Assembly (NCBI GenBank): GCA_035771175.1
Contig: CM069608.1
Location: 25,674,519 to 25,738,518, forward strand
Direction: 5' to 3'
From: Paratinospora sagittata
Lineage: Eukaryota > Streptophyta > Magnoliopsida > Ranunculales > Menispermaceae
DNA: 64,000 nucleotides
Shown: positions 1-11,154 of the stretch, in pieces
Numbering within the stretch: position 1 is the first letter of the stretch
How the letters are laid out: the number at the start of each line of letters is the position of its first letter
Notes under the pieces: generated by a model
What the model was told of the DNA's origin: nothing
The model's database searches: none
Seen by the model: the letters and a program-made list of their open reading frames with translations, nothing else
Translations under genes and position numbers: made by a program

Positions 1-890
1 CCATCTTTTGTGTATAGAGGAATGACTACCTCAAAATCTGTTGCTCGAGGTAGGATGGCCACTGATAAGGAAGCTGAAATTATGGCTAATATAAAGCCAT
101 TGGAAAAGGAACAAGGCATTCAATTGTCTGAGATCCCCGTGGTAAATAAATGCTTAGATGTAATTCCTGAATATCTATCAGGGTTACCACCTAGGTTGGA
201 GATTGATTTCATTATTTAGTCGATGTTTGGTACTAAACTCATTTCTATACCACCTTATATAGAATGACACCAAAGAAGTTGTAGGAACTCAAGGTGCAGT
301 TAGATGAATTGATGAGTAAAGGGTTTATTACCCCTAGTATATCACTTTAGGGAGCACTCGTCCTATTTGTGCAAAAAAAAAAAAAGGAGTCTAAGGCTAT
401 GTATAGATTATCGTCAGCTGAACAGGGTGACAGTGAAAAATAAATATTTTCTACTACGAATCAATGATTTATTTGATCAACTAAATGAGACCAAATTCTT
501 TTCGAAGATCAATTTGAGATCGGGGTACCATCAGTTGAGAATTCGGGAGGAGGATGTGCCAAAGACAGCTTTCAGGACAAGATATGGCCATTATGAATTT
601 TTGGTAATGCCTTTTGGTTTAACCAATGTACCTTCCATGTTTAAGGATTTGAGGGTATTTAAACCATATCGTGATTAATTCATCATAATATTCATTGATA
701 ATATCCTCATTTACTCCAAGACTCGAGAGGAGCATGAACAGAGCACCTCAAAATTACATTGCAAACATTGAGGGAGCATAGATTATTTGTCAAGCTCAGT
801 AAATGCGAGTTGTGGATAAATGAAGTGAGATTTTCTGAGCTGTGTGGTGAGCGCAAATGGTATGTTTGTTGATTCTGCAAAAGGTTGAGG
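1..890 (+). pseudogene. Ty3/gypsy (chromovirus-type) reverse transcriptase fragment
   Basis: Decayed piece of a gypsy pol gene, cut by the left window edge. Translated stretches in order show the linker before RT (LPPRLEIDF), the RT core with [17 protein letters not shown], then [15 protein letters not shown] and [14 protein letters not shown], all typical of plant chromoviruses. The catalytic box, normally FIDD, reads FIDN at about 691-702, so an essential aspartate is gone. There are several stops and a small deletion after MPFGLTN. Homology ends near 888-892, where sequence switches to antisense copia RT. No LTR of this element is visible. Certain as a gypsy relic; lineage is inferred from motif style. 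Confidence 0.9.
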
Positions 891-1210
891 GGACAATGTT
901 ACATCGAACTTGCAAGCAAAATATCATCAACATATAGTATCAAGAATATGAACTTGCTCCTGCTAACCGTAAGATATATATATCGGTCAACGATATTTTC
1001 TTTAAAACCAAAAGAGGTAATGGTATCATTAAACTTAAGCTACCATTGTCGGGAGGCTTGCTTAAGTCCATATATTTATTTCTTACGTTTGCAAACCTGA
1101 TGTTCATTACCAACTGTAGTAAATCCTTCAGGCTGATCCGTGTAGACTTCTTCTTCTTCTAAACTCTTATTTAAAAAAGTAGTTTTCACATTTATTTGGT
1201 GTAGCTCTAA
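891..1210 (-). pseudogene. copia RT, catalytic half
   Basis: Antisense reading gives LELHQINVKTTFLN, then EVYTDQPEGF, YIYGLKQASRQW and finally the copia catalytic box YVDDILLASS at 934-905. The YVDD motif is intact although stops surround it (for example after SRQW). Homology stops just after the box, at the junction with the gypsy fragment. It is the continuation of the RT part on the other side of the PIF/Harbinger insertion (2582-2998). Confidence 0.9.
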
Positions 1211-2581
1211 GGGCCCGTTTGATAATTCTATTTTAAACCTCTAATTAAACCTCTGATTGAAATAGAGGTTGAAAAGTTTTAGCATATTTGGTAACAATTT
1301 TAAAACTTCTAAAAAAAGTAGAGGAATTGAAAAAAGTAGAGGATAAACCTCTAAAAAAATAAGTGAAATTTTCTCGCTTGTCTGTTTAGACGTTTATCCT
1401 CTAATTCGGGTAGAGGTTAGTGTTTTTAAAAATTTCAAAACAACCCTTGCTCTTCCGATCTCATCATCCCGTACCCCAAGTCGTTTGTCGAACTCCCCTG
1501 TAATTCTTCTTCCTCACAATTTTATTCTTCGCAACTGGATCATGTTGTGTTGTTGAGAAGAAAATGCGTCCTTAACACCCATCAATCTTGCGGAAACTAT
1601 AGGTTTCTACATTTGAAATGGGTAGCATCAAAACCTCATTTTCTTGTTGTTCTAAACTAGAACAAGATGAGTGGCGCCATTGATGACCCTTTTAGAAAGT
1701 CGACAAACACATCTGTCTTGTAATCTAGGGAGAAAAGAAGAAGAAGAAAAGGAGAAGATTGAGTTGTTTGATTTGAATCTGCATAAGTCATAGAAATTTC
1801 TGCACAAGGTAGTTGTAGTCATGATGAAGTTGGGGATTTCTGAGAAGAAAACCAGTGGTCATGATGTTAGAAGAATCCCTTTCATAAAAAATATATTTTA
1901 ATCCTTTAAATTATAAATAATTTGATTTATTTTATAGTTTCTTTGGTTGTTAACAAAATCTATACACATTTATTTTATGGGTTAAATGGTTAATATTAAT
2001 TTACTTCTTTTACGTTTTTTATTTAGATTTAATTTCGGCTTTTTTTTTTGAAAAATACCAATGGCATCTTCAATTTATTTTATTCTAATGAGTTGTAAAC
2101 TAACCGAGTGTAGGTGTCGCTACGATTTTTTTTTTCAGAATTAATACTTGAGGTTTGGGTTAATTCATGATGTTTTGTTTTAAATAATAAATTAGTTTTT
2201 TATTTGATTTTATTTTAATTTATATTTGAGTAAAGTAATTTATAGTTATTGATGATGAAGAATCAAAACAGTTTCTTTTTGTATAAAATGACAAATGTAA
2301 TTTTATTAATAAAAATAAATACATTTTCTAATTTGTATTTAATTATTAGATGTTGTATTTATATAATATAATAGTATGGATAACTAAACATATTTTCTAA
2401 AAGACATGGAATATCCCTGTAACAAGAGATTGAAGTCTTAATTATCAAACACTCTGAAACTAAAATTAAATGTTAAAACATTAGTTACTAAACACCCCCA
2501 TTGTTTCAAATAAGCTCTTAATAAATTAGAGCTAAAAGAAATAGTGATTATTTTTTTAGATTAGAGTTGTCAAACACTACC
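1211..2581. mobile_element. PIF/Harbinger-type non-autonomous DNA transposon
   Basis: A 1371-bp insertion inside copia RT. It begins GGGCCCGTTTGATAATTC and ends with the inverted counterpart GGTAGTGTTTGACAACTC, an imperfect terminal inverted repeat. It is flanked by TAA at 1208-1210 and 2582-2584, the 3-bp duplication of PIF/Harbinger. The copia frame is restored by removing the element and one TAA. No transposase ORF is visible. The interior is AT-rich, with a subterminal repeat of the end motif near 2440-2520 and a more GC-rich patch at 1440-1700 that could be captured sequence. Confidence 0.8.
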
Positions 2582-2998
2582 TAAGTCAAAATGAGCCACC
2601 AATGTCATAATGATTCTTAAAGTGTCCTTTAAAACATGAGATAAGGTATATTTATAATCAATGTCTCTTTTTTTAGTAAAACTTTTGGCTACCAGTCTAG
2701 TTTTATATCGTTCAATATAGCCATTGGAGTCACATTTGGTTTTAAAGACTCATTTACACCCCCACTTTTTTATAACCATCAGGCAATTCAACGAGATCCT
2801 TTAAGCCATTGATTTTGACTCATCATTCATGGCATTAATCCACTTATCAAAATCAACGCTACTTATGACTTCAAAATATGAAACCAGGTCATTACTTGTC
2901 CCTACATCATAATCAGATTATTGTAGATATATCGCATAATCATCTAGAATGGCAAATTTTCTTTCTCTTTGAGATCTTCATAATGTTGTTCCATGTGA
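2582..2998 (-). pseudogene. copia RT, N-terminal part
   Basis: Antisense reading gives DFDKWINAMNDE, then KKWGCKWVFKTKCDSNG, ERYKTRLVAKSF, DIDYKYTLSHV and LRIIMTLVAHFDL, the standard start of copia RT. Stops and frame slips occur. It joins in frame to the segment at 891-1210. Confidence 0.88.
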
Positions 2999-4025
2999 TT
3001 ATTCTACAACTGACTCATTGGTGACAATCTCAATAGAGGGAGTTTCTTCAAATGTATGTTCTGAGTTGTCAAAACATGGAACAATTGTTGGAACAACGAC
3101 ATTTGTAGAAGTAATAGGTATAGGGACTTGTACCCTTACTTCCTGAATAACCACATTGTGTGGTTTATTACTCTCACTGATTTCACCATTTTCAATGAAC
3201 CTAGCATTACCGGTTTCCATTTTTGTACTATGATTAGGACAGTAAAATCTATAACCTTTGGATTTTGCAGGGTAACTAATAAAGAAACCACTAATCATTC
3301 TAAAATCTAATTTCTTTTCTTGTGGATTATAAATTCTAGCATTTGCCAGACAACCCCAAACATGGAGATGTCTCAAACTAGGTTTCCTCTCAGTTCATAG
3401 CTCAAAAGGAGTTTTTGGAACTAACTTAGTGGGAATTCGATTCAATAAATATACAATAGTTTGTAAGGCTCCTATCCACAATGATTCTGGTAATTAAGAA
3501 TTACTTAACATACTCATAACTGTATCATTAGAGTACGATTACGCCTTTCAGATACACCATTCTGCTGAGGTGTACTTGCATTGTGTATTAAGCACAAATA
3601 CCATGCTTTTCAAGGAGTTTAACAAATGGATCAAGACATTGTCCTAAACCATCACATCTTCCATAATACTATCACCACCTCTATTTGATCTTATAATTTT
3701 TACTTTTCTATCTAATTGCCTTTCAACCTCAGCTATGTATACTTGAAGAGCATTTGCTGCCTAAGACTTTTCATGGAATAAGTAGACATATCCATAACGT
3801 GAAGAATTGTCAATAAAGGTAATAAAATACTTATCTCCACTAATTTATGAAATATCAAAAGGTCCACATATGGCAGTATGTATGATATCAAGGAGCTCAT
3901 GTTTGGTTTGTTTTCCTTTAAACAAACCACACACACACCGAGATCAGTAAAATCTAAACGTGGAAGTATTTCATCCTTTACTAATCTCCCCAATCCTTCT
4001 TTCGATATGTGACCCAATCGTTTAT
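2999..4025 (-). pseudogene. copia integrase and integrase-RT linker
   Basis: From right to left: the GAG-pre-integrase motif (RLGHISKEGLGRLVKDEIL) near 4025-3960, degenerate core sequence, then VWGCLANARIYNPQEKKLDF and GYRFYCPNHST near 3376-3210, which is the conserved copia integrase C-terminal block leading to RT. Several stops and frameshifts break it. The reading frame is interrupted at 4025 by the solo LTR and resumes at 16392 with LWHK. Confidence 0.88.
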
Positions 4026-4544
4026 TGTCACAACCCATGACCAGTGACGTCATGACCGGCATGGAACCCCCGGGTATATCCTTCCTCGATACACCCAGCG
4101 TCCCGTTAGCATCATCTAACAACCTAATAAACACATAATTCCACATTTACCATCAAAACATAGACATAATTAAACAACATTAATAATACATCTTCCAAAA
4201 TGCCAAATATAAAATTCCTTAAAGTCCAAAATATACAAAACCATACCTAACCATAAATACATCACATCTATGTGTTAAGTATATACATTAAGTGTTATTA
4301 AGTACATAATACCAAAATACAAGAATGTACTAAACACCTACATCACCAAAACTCGAGAAGCTTTACACAGCTAGGCCTTCCCTTTCCCCTTCCTATCAGA
4401 ACCTGAAATGATAAGAATGAGGAGTAAGCTACAACAAGCTTAGTATATATTTTCTACAAGTGGCAATATACATGCATTTAGATAAAACATGGTGAAGGTT
4501 CATTAAAGCAATTTAAAATCTTCTTTGGAAAGTCGAAACTGGGT

Positions 4545-4655
4545 GAACTATTTCAGATCTGAAACTGGTTTCTGGATTAATTTCAGATCTGCTTTCTGGA
4601 GTACGAACAACAAGGGACTAATTTCTGGATTAATTTCAGATCTGAAACTGGTGTC
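4545..4655 (+). repeat. Direct repeats in the LINE 5' UTR
   Basis: The phrase TTTCTGGATTAATTTCAGAT occurs at 4569 and again at 4622, and TTTCAGATCTGAAACTGG occurs at about 4551 and 4634. The shared core TTTCAGATCTGAAA is a perfect palindrome. Repeated modules at the 5' end are where LINE internal promoters lie, so a promoter role is possible but unproven. Confidence 0.6.
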
Positions 4656-5145
4656 TGAAGTTCGTAGTTGCGACAAAGATGAGCCGATAACTGGTGTCTC
4701 TGTTCTTCTGCTCGTTTCTTGAGCTCTCGGAATTTGTTGTGCGAGGTGCGATCTCTCTCAGATTTTCCTCTGTTTAATTTCTTCGATCAATCTGTTGTGG
4801 CTGTCATTGTTTGAGGTTCGGTGAGTCATTCTTTTTCTTCATTTCTAAATGAGTAGATGATTCACAGTGAAGCTATCATTTGATCTGTATGCGTTCTTTT
4901 TCTTTTTGCTTGACCGGCCATTGTTTTCGAGATTTCGTCACTGCAAAGCTGCTCTTCTCTTTCTCTCGCCGGAACCCTAGCTGAAATCGAGAGCTCCGGA
5001 GTCATCGCTTGCCTTCGCGCCGAGAGAACTCATTCTCTCACGAGTCTGACCGCGACCTCAGAGCACCTCTCACTCGATTTCAGAACTTGTTCTCTCGCCA
5101 GGAGACGCTGCTTCGATCCTCTTCGCTCTCTCCTTTGTCGCAGGG

Positions 5146-6912
5146 ATGTTTTCACCTCCAAGTCGCTCTCAACAGGAAACTGATTTGCTTGAACGAAGTA
5201 ACAAAAAAGTGAAGATGAATGTGGATGGAGTGGAATCGGATTTGTCGCCGATGGCGGACGTAAATATGGTGGAGGAGACTCAGGCATGCAAGGAGAATGC
5301 TGAGGGGAATGGGATGTTCGCCCCCTTGCCAACATTTAGAGACAAACTTTTGGGCTATACGGGCCGGATGGATGATGGTGAGACGTCCGATGAGGATTGG
5401 ACCTCAGATGATGAAGGAGAGATGGGGGCTGAGGAGTCCGAGTCCGAGTGTCCAGTCATTCACATATCCAAGGAGGAGAAGAGACGCTTACGTCGCCCAT
5501 GGAGACAGACACTTATTATCAAATTGTTGGGCAGAACAATTGGATTTACATTCCTGTTACGTAAGATTAAGGCCTTATGGCGTCCGAAGGCTTCTATTGA
5601 ATTAGTTGCTATTGATCAAGACTATTTTCTTGTCAAGTTTGCCTCCAAGGAGGATTACGAGTATGCAAAATTTGAGGGCCCATGGATGATCTTTGATCAT
5701 TATCTGACAGTGCGGCAATGGCATCCTAATTTTGATCCGGGGCAGGTGAACATGGATAGATTGTTGGTGTGGGTGCGAATCCCTTGTCTCCCAATTGAAT
5801 ACTATGACTATGATTTCCTCATGAAAGTAGGGGCGCGTATTGGTCGCCCTGTGAAGATTGATGATGCAACAAGCACCGTCTCTAGGGGGAAGTTCGCGCG
5901 TATCTGTGTGGAGGTAGATATAACCAAGCCACTCCTATCTAAATTCACTTTACGACGTCGGGTTCGACGGATTGAATACGAGGGGATCCATTTAATTTGC
6001 TTTGATTGTGGATGTTATGGGCATCGGAAAGATGCGTGTCCAAAGACAGAGGGCCAAGAGACGCCTCATCACGGCGGACCGGCGGAAGTGCTGGCCGGAG
6101 ATGTTAGAGATGTGGTCGGAGTTCAATCTAGGCCGGTTGAGCCTCCGGTGAATCAGGAAATAACCGAAAGTTATGGGCCATGGATGTTGGCTTCTAGAAG
6201 ATCTCGTAGAGGTATGACCAAAACTGAAAATGGAAATAGTGGGAGAGCTGGACGTGATCCTCGGGATATGCCACTGATTGGTGCTAAACAAAATGCTAGT
6301 TTTCAGCAACATATTTCTCTGTATGCGGCATTAGCGGTTGAGGATAATCCTGAGGAAAATATTGATAGTGATCAACGAGATGGGCCGCATCTTGATAAGG
6401 ATATTGGCGTGCACATGGGCTCAGGGATATCACTTAATGAATATGCCAAGAGTAAAGGGAGAAGGCCCAATGTGCAAATAAATACTAAGGTAGTGGATAA
6501 TGGCCCAAGCACTCAAGTGGCTGTAGAGAACAGCAATGCAGTTCGAACAAAGAAGAATTTACTGACTCGTGACATCACTTCTATCTCTGCTCAGTCCAAG
6601 CAAGCTGCCGCTGCGGAGGAACATATTGTGGTGCGTGGGTCCAATAGAGGTCAGTTGATTTCTCGATCGGTGGTCTCTCATCCCCAGCATCAGGTTGAGA
6701 ACATGGAGGGTATTCATCCTACATTTAATTTGATACCAGAACATCATCAAGATCCTCCTATTGTGGTGGATTCTGGGCATGTTCCTGCTATTGGTAGGCG
6801 GGAACTTGGTGGAACACAAGCTAATCTGGTGGGGGTGCATAACGAAGCTCCTAGTGACAAGGATGAATCGCTTGGGAGGATGGATATTGCTGATGGAGGG
6901 TTCTCCTCTTAA
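5146..6912 (+). CDS. LINE ORF1 protein (DUF4283 domain plus zinc knuckle)
   Basis: 588 codons, intact. ORF1 proteins of plant L1 elements bind the element RNA and act as its chaperone in the ribonucleoprotein. Seen here: an acidic N-terminus (about residues 25-105), a DUF4283-like region (about 110-280, including WRQTLIIKLLGRTIGF and GPWMIFDHYLTVRQW), then a CX2CX4HX4C knuckle (CFDCGCYGHRKDAC) at residues 285-298, and a long low-complexity polar tail. The first ATG at 5146 is used; another in-frame ATG at 5215 is possible. ORF2 starts 62 bp after the stop. Family assignment rests on motif order and context. Confidence 0.92.
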   Translation: MFSPPSRSQQETDLLERSNKKVKMNVDGVESDLSPMADVNMVEETQACKENAEGNGMFAPLPTFRDKLLGYTGRMDDGETSDEDWTSDDEGEMGAEESESECPVIHISKEEKRRLRRPWRQTLIIKLLGRTIGFTFLLRKIKALWRPKASIELVAIDQDYFLVKFASKEDYEYAKFEGPWMIFDHYLTVRQWHPNFDPGQVNMDRLLVWVRIPCLPIEYYDYDFLMKVGARIGRPVKIDDATSTVSRGKFARICVEVDITKPLLSKFTLRRRVRRIEYEGIHLICFDCGCYGHRKDACPKTEGQETPHHGGPAEVLAGDVRDVVGVQSRPVEPPVNQEITESYGPWMLASRRSRRGMTKTENGNSGRAGRDPRDMPLIGAKQNASFQQHISLYAALAVEDNPEENIDSDQRDGPHLDKDIGVHMGSGISLNEYAKSKGRRPNVQINTKVVDNGPSTQVAVENSNAVRTKKNLLTRDITSISAQSKQAAAAEEHIVVRGSNRGQLISRSVVSHPQHQVENMEGIHPTFNLIPEHHQDPPIVVDSGHVPAIGRRELGGTQANLVGVHNEAPSDKDESLGRMDIADGGFSS

Positions 6913-6974
6913 AGCCGTGTTCGTCAATTTTTTGGTCTTCGGTAGGGGTGGGTAGCCTATTTTTTCTTATTTTT

Positions 6975-9900
6975 ATGGATCCTCTGATCTGGAATTGTCA
7001 AGGGGCGGCTTCGAAGGAGTTTCACCGTTCCCTGAAAGACCTGCTTAAGATGCATAAACCAGGCATATTGGGGTTGTTAGAGCCCAAAGTGAGTGGATCT
7101 CAGGCAGATTTTCTCTGTAAAAAGCTGGGTTTTGATGAATGGGTCCGGGTAGAATCATTGGGTTTCAGTGGTGGTATTTGGGTGTTCTGGCATAGTTCTT
7201 GTCAAATAAATATTATTGCTACTCATCCTCAGTTTATCCATATGAGGGTTCGGGATAGTAGTATGCATCAGTGGTTGTTAACCGTTGTTTATGGTAGTCC
7301 TACAGCCAGCTTGAAGAAGTTGTTATGGAGGGATCTTAATAAGAATGTTTTTGATATGAGTGAGCCTTGGATTATTGCGGGAGATTTTAATGCGGTGGTA
7401 TGTTCCGAAGAAGTTAGTAGTGGGAATGCTGTGGCTCATCATGGCAGCTCTGGTTTTGGGGATTGGATTTTTGATCATGATTTGCTGGACATGGGATTTT
7501 CCGGACAAGCCTATACTTGGAGTAGGGGTATAGGGGATCAGTTTAAGGGAGCTCGCCTGGATAGAGTTTTATGTAATTTAGCTTGGAGGCATATGTTTGA
7601 GGACGCTAGAATGATTCACCTTCCTAAACATCACTCCGACCATGTTCCTATCTTGGTTCGTTTAAAGGGTTCAAGTGCCACTGTGAGGCCAACGCAGTTT
7701 AAATTTCAGGCAGCTTGGCTGACTCATCCGGGATTTTACAATGTCATTAAGGAGAATTGGAGTCGTGACCGATCTTTGGATACAAATAATCGGCATATAG
7801 CCTCGATTCTTATTTCATGGAATAGTACCGAGTTTGGGAGTATTTCTAGGAGGAAGAAGAGGCTTTGGGCGAGACTTGTAGGCATTCAACGTGTCTTATC
7901 TAAACACCCTACACACCGTATTCATCTTTTGGAGTCTAAGCTTAAGAAGGAGCTGGACCTTGTTCTGTATCAAGAAGAACTCTCGTGGTTTCAGAAATCT
8001 AGAGCCGACTGGATCCTTTCGGGTGACCGCAATACCAAGTTCTACCACGCTACTACAGTCATTCGTCGGAGTAGGAATGTCATTGAGAGGTTAAAAGGTG
8101 CAGATGGAAATTGGGTTTCAGATTCAGCTCAGTTGAAGCACCTAATTCAAGATTTTTATACCAGGTTATTTTCAAAAGAACCTTGCGGGGATATGTCTGA
8201 TTTTCCTAAAGGGGGTTTTCCAATTCTAGATGGTGTTGTCATGGCAAGGATTCATCAGCCCTTTGAGATTGAAGAGATTCGTCAGGCTTTATTTGATATG
8301 GCTCCCTTCAAAGCGCCAGGCCCGGATGGTATTCATGCAGGTTTTTATTAACGCCTCTGGACTACAGTGGGGCCTTCGGTCTACAAGCTTGTTCAAGACT
8401 TTTGGGTGTCAGGAAAGCTTCCAGATGGGATCAATGATACTCTGTTGGTATTAGTACCGAAGGTTCAACATCTTGAATTATTGACCCAGCTTAGACCTAT
8501 AAGTCTCTGCAACGTGGGATATAAAGTGATTACAAAAGCTATGACAAATAGGCTAAAGATGATCCTCCCTAGTCTTGTTTCTCCCAACCAAAGCAGCTTT
8601 GTCCCTGGTCGCCAAATTACAGATAATGTCATTGTGTATCAAGAAGTCCTTCATTCAATGAGAACTAAGAAGAGTGGTGTACCTCATATGGCAATTAAGA
8701 TTGATCTTGAAAAGGCCTATGATCGATTATCTTGGGATTTTATTGAAGACTCGTTGAAGGAGATTGGTCTTGGTGATGGGTGGATCCGAAATGTGATGCA
8801 TTGTGTCTCTTCCTCTAGGATGTCGATTGTCTGGAATGGGGATCTTTTGGATTGTTTCTCTCCTGAGCGCGGAGTTCGGCAAGGGGATGCAATTTCGCCT
8901 TATCTTTTTGTTCTGTGTATTGAAAGATTGGGTCATTTGATTAATGGGGCAGTGGAGCGAAAGGAATGGAAACCCATACAGCTGTCTCGTAATGGTCCTT
9001 CTATATCCCACCTTTTCTTTGCAGATGATATGGTTTTGTTTGCGGAAGCATCTACAGAGCAGATAAAGGTTATTATGAAGTGCCTGGATTTATTTTGTGC
9101 GTGCTCGGGCCAAAGAGTTAACTACCAGAAATCTCATATATTTGTATCTCACAATGTGGAGCTTGCGGTGGCCCAAGACATATCTATTATGTCTGGTATT
9201 CCCCTTACGGACAACTTGGGTCGGTATCTGGGTGCTCCCTCCATTCATGGGAGGGTCCGACCTGCTGACTTTCAGTACATCATTGAGAGAGTGACTACTC
9301 GATTGGAGGGGTGGAAGACAAAATTCTTGTCCTTTGCGGGTAGATTGGTTCTAGCTAAATCGGTGCTTAACTCTATTCCCATGTACATCATGCAGACTAT
9401 GGTGTTACCAATAGGGGTATGTAATACCATTGATAAATTAGTTCGACGTTTTCTATGGGGAGGGTCCAATGAGAAGCCGGGCGTCAACCTCATTAAGTGG
9501 GAAATCATCATCAAACCTATGGAGGACGGTGGTCTTGGCATTAAGAGTATGGCTTATATGAACTTGGCTCTTTTGGCCAAATTGGGATGGAGACTAATTA
9601 CAAATAAGAATAGCTTTTGGGCCAGAGTTATTTCCATGAAGTATCTGCATCGGGAAGCAACTATTGATAGGTTGCAGCCTAAGAATGGGGCTTCCAATGC
9701 GTGGCGGGGCATTGTTAAAGCCTCGCCTATTTTACGTAGCGGAGTGCGGGCTCTAGTTCGTAATGGTAAGGACACTCTTTTTTGGCTTGATACATGGGTA
9801 GGTGAGGTGGCCTTAATCAATACGAAAATGCGGGATTTGAGTTTGGTGGAGATGTATAGGCCTGTCTCAAGCTATTGGGTGAAGGGTTCAGGGTGGGACT

Positions 9901-11102
9901 GGAATGCTCTCTCAGGTTTACTCCCTTTTGAGGTTGAAAATAAACTTGCTGCTGTGCTCTTATGGGATGAGGAGGAGGTTGCAGATGGCATATGTTGGGG
10001 CGCTTCTAAGAGTGGCATATTAACGGTGTCCTCTGCTTATACTATTTCTACTGGAACTCTTATGGGAGATCCTACTTCCCTTTGGAGGATGATTTGGAAG
10101 CTTAAAGTTCCTCAAAGATGCAAGACTTTTTTGTGGATGGTTGCGCATCGAAAGATCATGTGCAATGCTGAGCGGATGAAAAGGGGTTTCACCATGGCAT
10201 CTGACTGTATTGAATGTGTGGGATGTATCGAGGATGTTGATCATATTTTTCGAAATTGCTCTAGAGCGGTGCAATTATGGAAGCGTCTATTGCAGCCAGT
10301 TGAGTACCATCTTCAGAGCAATTTGGATTTCCAAAGCTGGCTTGCTCATAATCTTGCTGGCGTTAATGATTGTAATGTTGACTATGACTGGGCTTCCTAC
10401 TTTACAGTTGCCGTGTGGGCTCTTTGGAAATGGAGGAATGATTTAGCATTTCGTAATCTTCGTTTTCACTTCGAGTATAGCATGGCTTGGCTTAAAGGGA
10501 AAGTGGCTGAAATCATTCATGCTTTTCGAGCCAAAGTGGCGGTCCATGGTGCTGGACTGATAGAGAGGGTGAAGATGGTAGGCTGGTGTGCTCCCAACCA
10601 TGGTTGGACTAAGCTTAATACTGATGGATGTCTTAAGAATGCTTCATCGCGAGCAGGGGGTGGCGGTCTTCTCCGTGACTATCGTGGTATGTGGTTGAGG
10701 GGGTTTGTGGCTAATATTGGTTCTTGTACTGCAACTGAAGCTGAATTATGGGCTGCTGTTCATGGCTTACGTCTTGCTTGGGAGGAGGGCCATCGTTCTA
10801 TAGTTTTCGAAACAGATTCGGCTATGGTGGCTGGTTGGTTAAAAGGCAACAGTATGCCGCAGCTTAGCCTTTCCAACTTGGTAAATGAGTGTAGAAGGCT
10901 CCTTCAGAGAGATTGGATAGTTCAAGTTGAGCACATTTACAGAGAAGGTAATAGAGCAGCAGACTATTTGGCTACTGAGGCTTTGAAGTTCAATCGGGGA
11001 GTGTGTATCCTGTCTTCCCCTCTCCGTGGGTTATTCAATATTTTGAGGGAAGATGCAGCTGGGGTTTCTTGGCCTAAGAGAGTTCGAGATGTAGTGTGCT
11101 AG
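6975..11102 (+). pseudogene. LINE ORF2: endonuclease, reverse transcriptase, zf-RVT, RNase H, with one nonsense codon
   Basis: 1375 codons in one frame. Starts at ATG 6975 (MDPLIWNCQGA). An AP-like endonuclease occupies residues 1 to about 230, with E36, GDFNAV (D137, N139) and SDH (221-223). RT follows, with LRPISLCNVGYK, IKIDLEKAYDRLSWDF and the catalytic box FFADDM (D684, D685). Then a zf-RVT region (IWKLKVPQRCKTFLWMVAHR) and a C-terminal RNase H (LNTDGCLKNAS, ATEAELWA, FETDSA, NRAADYLA). A single TAA at 8349-8351 (codon 459) lies just before the RT core where family members usually have glutamine, consistent with CAA to TAA. Otherwise no frameshift was found, so the element was functional recently. 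Confidence 0.93.
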
Positions 11103-11138
11103 TTGTTCTTGCTGGGTGTTCCCCCTCTTTACCTTTCC

Positions 11139-11154
11139 AAAAAAAAAAAAAAAA
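11139..11154 (+). other. LINE 3' poly(A) tail
   Basis: Sixteen A residues after CCTTTCC, followed by TC and then the second TSD copy. It marks the 3' end of the target-primed insertion. Confidence 0.9.
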
